A stretch of DNA of 64,000 nucleotides from Anniella stebbinsi. Lineage: Eukaryota; Chordata; Lepidosauria; Squamata; Anniellidae. How positions within the stretch are numbered: position 1 is the first letter of the stretch; each line of letters opens with the position of its first letter. A program made the translations under genes and the position numbers. Below are positions 57,701 to 64,000 of this stretch, one piece after another. The stretch spans positions 75,341,763 through 75,405,762 of the forward strand of contig JARDYH010000007.1 of the NCBI GenBank assembly GCA_029215795.1. Direction: 5' to 3'. The notes under the pieces were generated by a model. It ran no database searches. It saw only the letters and a program-made list of their open reading frames with translations, and was not told where the DNA came from.

Positions 57701-60700
57701 CAGGCTTAGAAGCTGAAAGTGATTGGAAAGCAAAGAGGACACGGGGAGGGTGAGTAGCCTGCTTGCCTCAGCTTCTTTGCATCACAGCCATTTGGGTGCC
57801 TAATGCTCATCTTATAGTCCCAAACATTGGATAGAGTGGTGTAGTGGAGCAAAGCTCACAGGGATGCAACACCGGCACTCTTTTATTAGCAGGGACAATG
57901 ATAGCATGTGCCACCCCTCTCAGATCTCTTTGTTCCCTCTAGCTGAAATCCCCACAGTCGCAACCCACCAGTTGAAGATCATTGATCTAGGCGACCCCAG
58001 AGGGCTGGATTGGGATCCAACCTTGGCCAGATTTGGTCTACGGGCCTGAGATTCAACACTCCTGCTCTAATGTGCCACAAGGTTCCTAAATCTACCTACT
58101 TCTATCTCTTTCCTTTCAGGCATCATTTGATGCTCACCTCTGCTATATGGCCCTCTGTAATCCAGGCAGGAAGAGGCCTCTGTCAGTTCTATTATGGTGT
58201 TTGTGTACTCGGGGAAACCTGGAAAAGAAATGGGAACACCATTACATCAGCGATTGTTCACCTGGTCCAACTTTCCCCACCCTGGTGGCCTACAGATGTT
58301 TTCAGCTCCCTTCATCTCCAGCCAGTGTGGCTAATGGTCAGTGAGAAATGCTGGGAATTGTTGCCCAAAACAACTGGACGGCACCAGGTTGGACAGCTGG
58401 TTCTGGGGCTGGCGTACTTTTGTGATCCCGCTGCAGGCTGCCCACGTAGGGACATCTTTACCTTTCAAGCCGGACGTGTGATGGAACGGCATTTCCTTCT
58501 CAAACTCTTCAAGCTCAGCTAGGTAACTTCCGCCCGCCCAGCTAGGCAGTTGCTGGTCCATCTCATTTTCTGGCAGAAACCAGGAATCTATGGCACTGAA
58601 AACTTCCTCTTGGGAAGACTTCCTGTAATCTTCCATGAAATCTTGGTTGGGGGAAAAAGGGAGAAAGTTGTAAAGGCATCAAGATCTGCTTTCCAATTGA
58701 AAAGAATGTTCACTTTTCCATAGCCTTAATAGCAGACCTAGGCCCTATGAGACTGCACAGGTACAAGAGTTAAAGGCGGATTGCAAGAGAGACGGATGGG
58801 CCTGGTGGATGCCTTCATCACTGCTGACCTTGAACCAGCAGTTGTGTTTATTTCTGCCATATCATTTTGAAAACGTGTTTTGACGGTAGGACCAAAGACC
58901 AAAAGCCAATTTAATTTTTGTGAACAGCCCAGAGAGCTATTGGGTAGCATTGAAATGCAATAAATAAACAAATTTAGGAATTGCTCAAAAATGGCTAAAG
59001 TCTTGGAAGCTGTTATTCCAAATAAAGCTCTATCCAAGACTTTAGATACTGTCTTCTAATTTGTTAAGGGTGAGGGATCCCCCCACCCCCGCTGGTAAAG
59101 GATAAAAGAGAGATGCCCTTACCTGATACTTCAGCCTCTGCTCCAGTTGGTACCACCTGTACAGGTGGTTCCATCCAACACTGCCGCCAGTCATCCACGT
59201 CTGCAATCTAATGGTGAGAAACATATTTATTTATTTTTCTTGTTACATTTAAATCCTGTCTTTCATCCAACAAGCCTGAGGTGGTGTACATGTTCCTACT
59301 TCTCTCCATTTTATCCTCACAACAACCCTGTGAGGTAGATTAGGCTGAGAGTCAGTGACTGGCCCAAAGCCACCCAGTGAGCTTCATGTCCTAAGTAGGG
59401 ACTAGAACCCAGGTCTCCCGAGTCCCAATGCAACACTCTGAGCGCTTCCCCACACTGGCTCTCTTTTACAGCCAGCTCACTCCCAGCTGCAAGCAAGGTG
59501 AGATGGGGCTGGCACCACAGGGTGGCGAAACTGGGCATTTGCCTGGGGTCTATGACCAGCAGAGGACCTGTCACTCTGACTTTGTCCCCATTGCACAGAG
59601 TATCCAAGGAACTTAATGGCAGTGTGGAGATTCAAACCTGAGCCTCCCTGGTTCTCGTCTGGCACTCTAACCCCTGCATCAGCCTGCCTTTCAGCGTCAA
59701 GGCTATATTTTAGAATAAGGGAGGGATGACACAATGCATCCGCTGCTATCACCTTGACTGTCTCCTTAAGTGCAGCATTTTCATTCCACCCCACACCATA
59801 GGAATGAATCATATATTTATTTCTAACCCGCCTCTCCCTCTGGATCAAGATGGGGAGCAACAATAAATATAAATACAAAGACCATAAAATAGATAAAACA
59901 TTAAAAACTAATAAAGCTAATACATTGTTTAAAACATCTTAAAGTTCAACTAGGTAGACCTGCCGGAAGAGATCAGTCTTCACACCATTCCTTTACTATA
60001 TAATAATAATAACAAGAACAGCAACATGCTCAATAGTCAGGACATTCCTGAATCAGTAAAAGACAGCATGACTTGGTGAAGCCCGTCGTATCATCTAGAA
60101 GAACTGCCACGAGCGAGAAAACATGATGATGATGATGCCCGTCTGCGCCATAACACCAAAACTGAAATCTAGACACCTGAAACATTGCATGCATACTAAG
60201 GGGACCCTCAGGATGTGCACCTTGTTGTTGGTTTTTAAATGCATTGATTAAGTGTGTGTGTTTGAAGCCTGCAATGCTGCTATCCTCACTAGATAGCAGA
60301 CTTCCCTAACCAGTGCATAGCTTTGCAGTTGATTTGATTACAGTTTGGAGCAAGGGGGTGGTATTGGTGGGATAGACTTAATTCATCTGACCCCTTCTGT
60401 GCGGCAGTCCCCTCTTGGGGGAATGGAGTGGACAGATCCCTCCATTGGGGGGGGGGGGGGCTATGGGGCTGCATGATGGCAGGAGCTTGCCCAGGGGTGC
60501 CAGCAGGCATAGCTTTACTCAAACTGGGCAGGCAAAATGTGTCCAACTTTGTCATCTGTGTAAGTTTGCTTGAAGCCTTTGCTTGTATCTAACTAGAGGC
60601 TTTTCCAACCTAGTATGGAACAAAGCAAAAGGATATGCCCAGTGACATTGCTGTGGACTGGGGGGGGGGGGGGGGACTCACGATCCTTTCTGTAACACAT

Positions 60701-61319
60701 GGGTGACAGCTACATGGCTGTTGTTGAACGAGAACCTCACCTGAACATTTTGGCATTGTTTGATGCATGTGGCAGGGTCAGGGTGGCCACTTATGGATAG
60801 CCCCCCCAAAAGAGGAAACACATCAACACAAAAGAAGACACATATTTGCGTATGTTCGTTTATATGTGTAGATGCCAAATTATAGAAATAATGATTGGAA
60901 TTTAAATTAGCTCCCGGCATTCATAACCATTGGCCAGGCCTCTTTTTTGGTTTTCTATAAGTGGCCACCCTGACCCCGCCTTAGGCAGCAAGACGTCCAG
61001 ATGTGATTTTAGTTCTGCCACCACCATGTGGCTGTCACCCCCTCCTCCAATCCTAGCAATGTCACTTACGTACAACGCCCATGCTTGCTGGGGGATGATG
61101 GAAGCTGTAGTCAAACACATCAAGAGGATGCTAGGTTGAGGGAGGGTGTTCTCCCCTTTCCCTCTAGATGCCATGTATTGAACCTGGAACACGTCCCGTG
61201 CAAAGAATTTGCTTTAGTACTGAATTATGGCCTCTGGTCTACACATAAATATATGACCGCCTCCCCCCCCCCCCAAAAAAAAATCCTTTGGTTTTACTCA
61301 CCTCTTCGCAGAGCTCCAT
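54533..61319 (-). CDS. ETV2: ETS-domain transcription factor, ETV2-like, seven coding exons
   Basis: ETV2 is the ETS factor that starts endothelial and blood fate. Exons in transcript order: 61319-61302, 59207-59123, 58641-58462, 57712-57560, 57132-56941, 55767-55649, 54718-54533. Together they make 933 nt, 310 residues plus TAG; human ETV2 is about 342. The first ATG (MELCEE) has an in-frame TAG upstream at 61386-61388 and no earlier in-frame ATG. The N-terminal two thirds are acidic and Ser/Pro-rich and end with a basic stretch, KIRRKK. The C-terminal ETS domain (about 210-294) has [23 protein letters not shown], the recognition helix [12 protein letters not shown] and [14 protein letters not shown]. 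Phases match at all six junctions. The family is certain; the ETV2 assignment rests on the C-terminal ETS position, protein size and proximity to HAUS5, as in human 19q13.1. ETS1/2 paralogues are the main alternative. Confidence 0.88.
55649..55767 (-). CDS. ETV2: ETV2 exon 6, first half of ETS domain
   Basis: Acceptor GGGCAG/, donor /GTAAGA, ending in phase 0. It encodes [17 protein letters not shown] and [17 protein letters not shown]: helices 1 and 2 of the winged helix. Confidence 0.95.
56941..57132 (-). CDS. ETV2: ETV2 exon 5, linker with basic stretch
   Basis: Acceptor CCCCCAG/, donor /GTAATG, 192 nt, phase 1-1. Only this frame is open. It encodes [16 protein letters not shown], then [14 protein letters not shown], a possible nuclear localisation signal before the ETS domain. 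Confidence 0.82.
57560..57712 (-). CDS. ETV2: ETV2 exon 4, Ser/Pro-rich region
   Basis: Acceptor TTTCAG/, donor /GTGAGA, 153 nt, phase 1-1. It encodes [20 protein letters not shown] and a Gln/Glu-rich end. There are no recognisable domains. Confidence 0.8.
58462..58641 (-). CDS. ETV2: ETV2 exon 3, acidic region
   Basis: Acceptor AACCAAG/, donor /GTAAAG, 180 nt, phase 1-1. It encodes [20 protein letters not shown] and a Glu-rich stretch ending SGLKG, consistent with an activation region. Confidence 0.82.
59123..59207 (-). CDS. ETV2: ETV2 exon 2
   Basis: Acceptor ATTAG/, donor /GTAAGG, ending in phase 1. It encodes [20 protein letters not shown]. An alternative AG seven bases further in would break the phase-0 join from exon 1. 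Confidence 0.75.
59225..59460 (-). mobile_element. Sauria-type SINE in reverse orientation, ETV2 intron 1
   Basis: The reverse strand shows CTACCTCACAGGGTTGTTGTG, GGATAAAATGGAGAG and CTGGGTGGCTTTGGGCCAGTC, the body of the SINE at 416 and 1003. The A/B-box end is degraded. Confidence 0.75.
60025..60138 (+). mobile_element. R4/Dong-like LINE 3' end, ETV2 intron 1
   Basis: CATGCTCAATAGTCAGGACA, AGACAGCATGACTTGGTG, CTGCCACGAGCGAGA, then (GAT)n: the same terminus as the copies at 21655 and 34925. Confidence 0.6.
60775..60976. mobile_element. MITE with GGGTGGCCACTTAT ends in ETV2 intron 1
   Basis: GGGTCAGGGTGGCCACTTAT at the left is mirrored by ATAAGTGGCCACCCTGACCC at the right. A related, decayed piece is at 16962-17110. 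Confidence 0.75.
61302..61319 (-). CDS. ETV2: ETV2 first coding exon (six codons)
   Basis: ATGGAGCTCTGCGAAGAG followed by GTGAGT, ending in phase 0. Joining to ATTGCAGACGTG at 59207 gives MELCEEIADVDDW in frame. The rest of the exon upstream is 5'UTR. Confidence 0.75.
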
Positions 61320-61388
61320 TCTGGGATGGCTGACCCTGCGAAGTCTCTCTTGGGCAGCAGAGTCCTGTGGGTCTTGCGGTGGCACCTA

Positions 61389-64000
61389 GTCTCCTTGGGC
61401 TGTGTGGAATCAGGGAAGGGAGGATGAGTCTACCCTTATCTCTGGCTGGTGGGATCCTGCCCCTTGTCCTTGTGAACAAGCTGCTGGCTGCTCTCCTCTT
61501 GCCCAGGGACTCTGCTGCGACTACTGCCCCTTCACCCTCTATTCATAGCCCCCCATTCCTCTGCACTCCCATTGGCTGGATGAGCGGGTTTCGTGACTTT
61601 TTCTAAGTTTTCGGGGAGGGGGGAACATGGGGAGTTTCCATGTCATCACAGCCGGTGTGTGTGTGTGTATCACGACTCTGCAGTCCCAGAGCGGAGGCCA
61701 GGTGGCTGGATTTCGGAGTCAGAGGGAGGGTCGTGAGAGGAAGTCAGCCTGGACTGGAGTGTTTATCTCCCGGGAACATGATGCAGCTAGCAAAACCTCC
61801 TAGGCAGGCTATTTGGCCCCTGCCCCTGCCCCTAATAAATCTTGAAAGGAGACACCACCACTTCCTCCGAGACCTGTCCTGGGCAAAGCAGCAGGCAAAA
61901 CAGAGAAACGTAAAGAGCCTGCTTTCCTCACACCAACCTCTTCAGCCTTCTACTCTTGAGGCCCAGGATGTTTTGGTGAGCCAACTCTGGGCCTCAAAGA
62001 AACAAAATCCAAATGGCACCTCTATACACACACATACACAATATTATAGTAGTAATCTTTTAGCTGTCAAAAGGGCGCGGAGAATTCCTTTACTCTGATC
62101 ATGCATTAACCTCCAGGAAGCAGGTGAATATTTTAAGAAGATGTGTACATCAGTAAATATTAAAGAGTGTTCCAGTACAAAGTTTATACCTATAATAACC
62201 TCCTCGCAACCGGAGGCAACTACTGGGCATTGCCAAAACATGGTGAAAAAAAGCATTAGTTATAGTAATCATGTAGTTATATTAAATAAGTAGTGGGCTC
62301 TCCTACCCAAGAGGCAGCTAAACAGCCATCTGTCAGGGATGCTTTAAGGTGGATTCCTGCATTGAGCAGACTCGATGGCTTTATAGGCCCCTTCCAACTC
62401 TACTATTCTATGATTCTATGGGATTCTTTTGTTCGTTTGTCTTTATGGTTTGATTTTGTTTTGCTTAAATACATAAGAAAAAAAGGTGTAAAAATGTAGG
62501 GAATGGGGAACCTCTGGCCAACTGATGTCATCCAGCCCGTGACGTTTCCCCATCTGCCCCATGGCCCTCGTTCTCTCCACAAGTCCTGCCCACTCTCTAA
62601 GCCCCCACCCCACTGAAGCTAGCACACAGGGGGATCCCTGCAGGGGAGTATGAGGGAAAAGCAAAGTTAGTGGGCTTCACTCTGCCCAGGCTTTCACTAA
62701 CTGTGAAAGGCTCAGACGGAGTGAGGCAGATTCCCTGGTCAAGGTACCAATTGGAGGAGCCAGTGGTCAGGACCTGCTCCTGATGTCATCCAACCGGTGG
62801 AGGGGGGTGCAGTCCACGCCCTCCAAACAATTCCCCATCCCTGCTTTAGTGGGTGGTGGGATGGCCACTCCTCTTAAGCTCTGGTGGCCAACACTCATGA
62901 GAGAACTCCAGCTATCTCCTCTCCATAAGCGCCCCTTGAGAAAGCATCCCCCGCTCACCTTTGCCCATCCCCAGGCAATTTCCTGAACAAAGGAATGGCC
63001 ATTGCAATCAAAACACCAGGAAACAGCAAGACCACCTTAAAATCTAGGGCGTGGTGTGGTGTGGTTGTTCTGTGCAACCAATGTATATTTGTGTATGCGC
63101 ATCGATCACGCCACGCCCCATCTCTCCAGCCTGCCCTTTTCTACAGAAGATGGAGAGTAATGATGACCAGAATTGTTTCGCAACCTATAGATAGGCAAAC
63201 CCTCTTGCATTTAAACAGCCCTAAACCACAAACCCACAGATTGGGTAACGGCTTCAGATTGGGTAAGGGAGGGCAAGAGAATCTCCCACCCACCCACCGA
63301 CCAGTCCCATCATTACTCCCCCAGCTGAAACGCAACCCTGCAAATCAGCTTCCTTGATCGGAGGTGTAGACCCTCAGGCTTGGGGGTCTCAATCCAGCCC
63401 TCCGGGGTTCTCTATGTGGCCACGCCTCCTTCCCCTGGCTCCACCCCTTTCCCCCCAACCACGAATCATTCAATGGTTTCCTGGCTTTTCTGCAATTTTC
63501 GAAAAGGTGGAAATGCTTCTCCTAAGGCTTAGTTACTGGCAGTACGAGCTTGAAGCTCAAATATGCTGGTATTTTGACCCCACCCTCTTTTGTCTTTGAC
63601 CCCGCCCTAGAATGTTTCCCCTGAAACCTCCAAAATGGAATTTGGCCCTCAGTCTGAAAGTGGTTCTGCACCCCTGTCCGAGATCAAGAGCATAGAATAG
63701 TAGAATTGGAAGGGGCCTACAAGGCTCAATGCATGGAACATGCGGCCTGCCAGATGTTGTTTGACTCTAATTGCCGTTGGCCCCAGCGAGCGCAGACAAT
63801 GATTGAGGTGAAAGGAGTTGCATCCAACATCTAGAAGGCTCACAAATTCCCCACCCCTGTCTTAGATGGAACATCTGGAGTCCTGGTGGTTCCAAACCTC
63901 CAAAACTTTAGTCCATGCAAAATGGTTGGAATCGGGGTATGCCCTTCCCCCCTCTTTCCATTTGCCTTCCCCAACCTAGCACCCTCTAGATGTGCTGGAC
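61389..64000. other. ETV2 upstream region, no further gene found
   Basis: Beyond the possible promoter there is a CR1 3' end (62288-62425), an hAT-like fragment (63370-63675), a short CR1 tip near 63690-63730, and hairpin MITE pieces at 63740-63860 and from 63960. Open frames here lack family similarity. Confidence 0.5.
61540..61575 (-). promoter_or_regulatory. Possible ETV2 core promoter: CCAAT box plus TATA-like element
   Basis: On the minus strand a CCAAT (61575-61571) precedes TATGAATA (61547-61540) by about 24 bp, roughly 220 bp upstream of the ATG. Position and orientation fit a short 5'UTR, but both motifs are short and could be chance. Confidence 0.35.

Overview
This is vertebrate nuclear DNA, most likely from a squamate reptile (a lizard or snake). 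The genes are split into many short exons with GT-AG introns. The introns and spacers are full of tRNA-derived SINEs of the squamate 'Sauria' type, CR1-, L2- and R4/Dong-like LINE 3' ends, Penelope-like debris and many palindromic MITEs. Species cannot be fixed from the sequence.

Three protein-coding genes could be assembled exon by exon. (1) MAG (Siglec-4, myelin-associated glycoprotein), + strand, 5488-23481, nine coding exons giving a 621-residue L-MAG. A cassette exon at 20252-20293 carries the S-MAG tail and stop. (2) HAUS5 (augmin complex subunit 5), + strand, 31706-51716, nineteen coding exons giving 666 residues. It has a CpG-rich promoter with three tandem ZNF143/THAP11-type motifs, one intron with minor-spliceosome (U12) signals, and a C-terminal polyglutamine run. 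(3) ETV2-like ETS transcription factor, - strand, 54533-61319, seven coding exons giving 310 residues. All exon junctions were placed by matching GT/AG sites and phases, and each reading frame closes exactly. The genes are cell-type unrelated (myelin adhesion, spindle assembly, blood/endothelial specification) and are not co-regulated. What links them is synteny with human 19q13.1, in compressed form.

Layout: 1-5455, spacer with SINEs and MITEs upstream of MAG; 5456-23481, MAG; 23482-31400, about 8 kb spacer holding a 27.0-27.8 kb terminal-inverted-repeat element, a CpG-rich MITE at 28.4-28.75 kb, fold-back elements and an LTR-like repeat; 31500-52013, HAUS5 from promoter to poly(A) signal; 52014-54532, spacer; 54533-61319, ETV2; 61320-64000, ETV2 upstream region with a possible CCAAT/TATA-like promoter and repeat debris.

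I see no new multi-gene system. The points most worth checking are the U12 intron, the conserved S-MAG exon, the ZNF143 array, two hammerhead-like cores in Penelope-like debris, the nested MITE/LTR insertions, and the close MAG-HAUS5-ETV2 packing.
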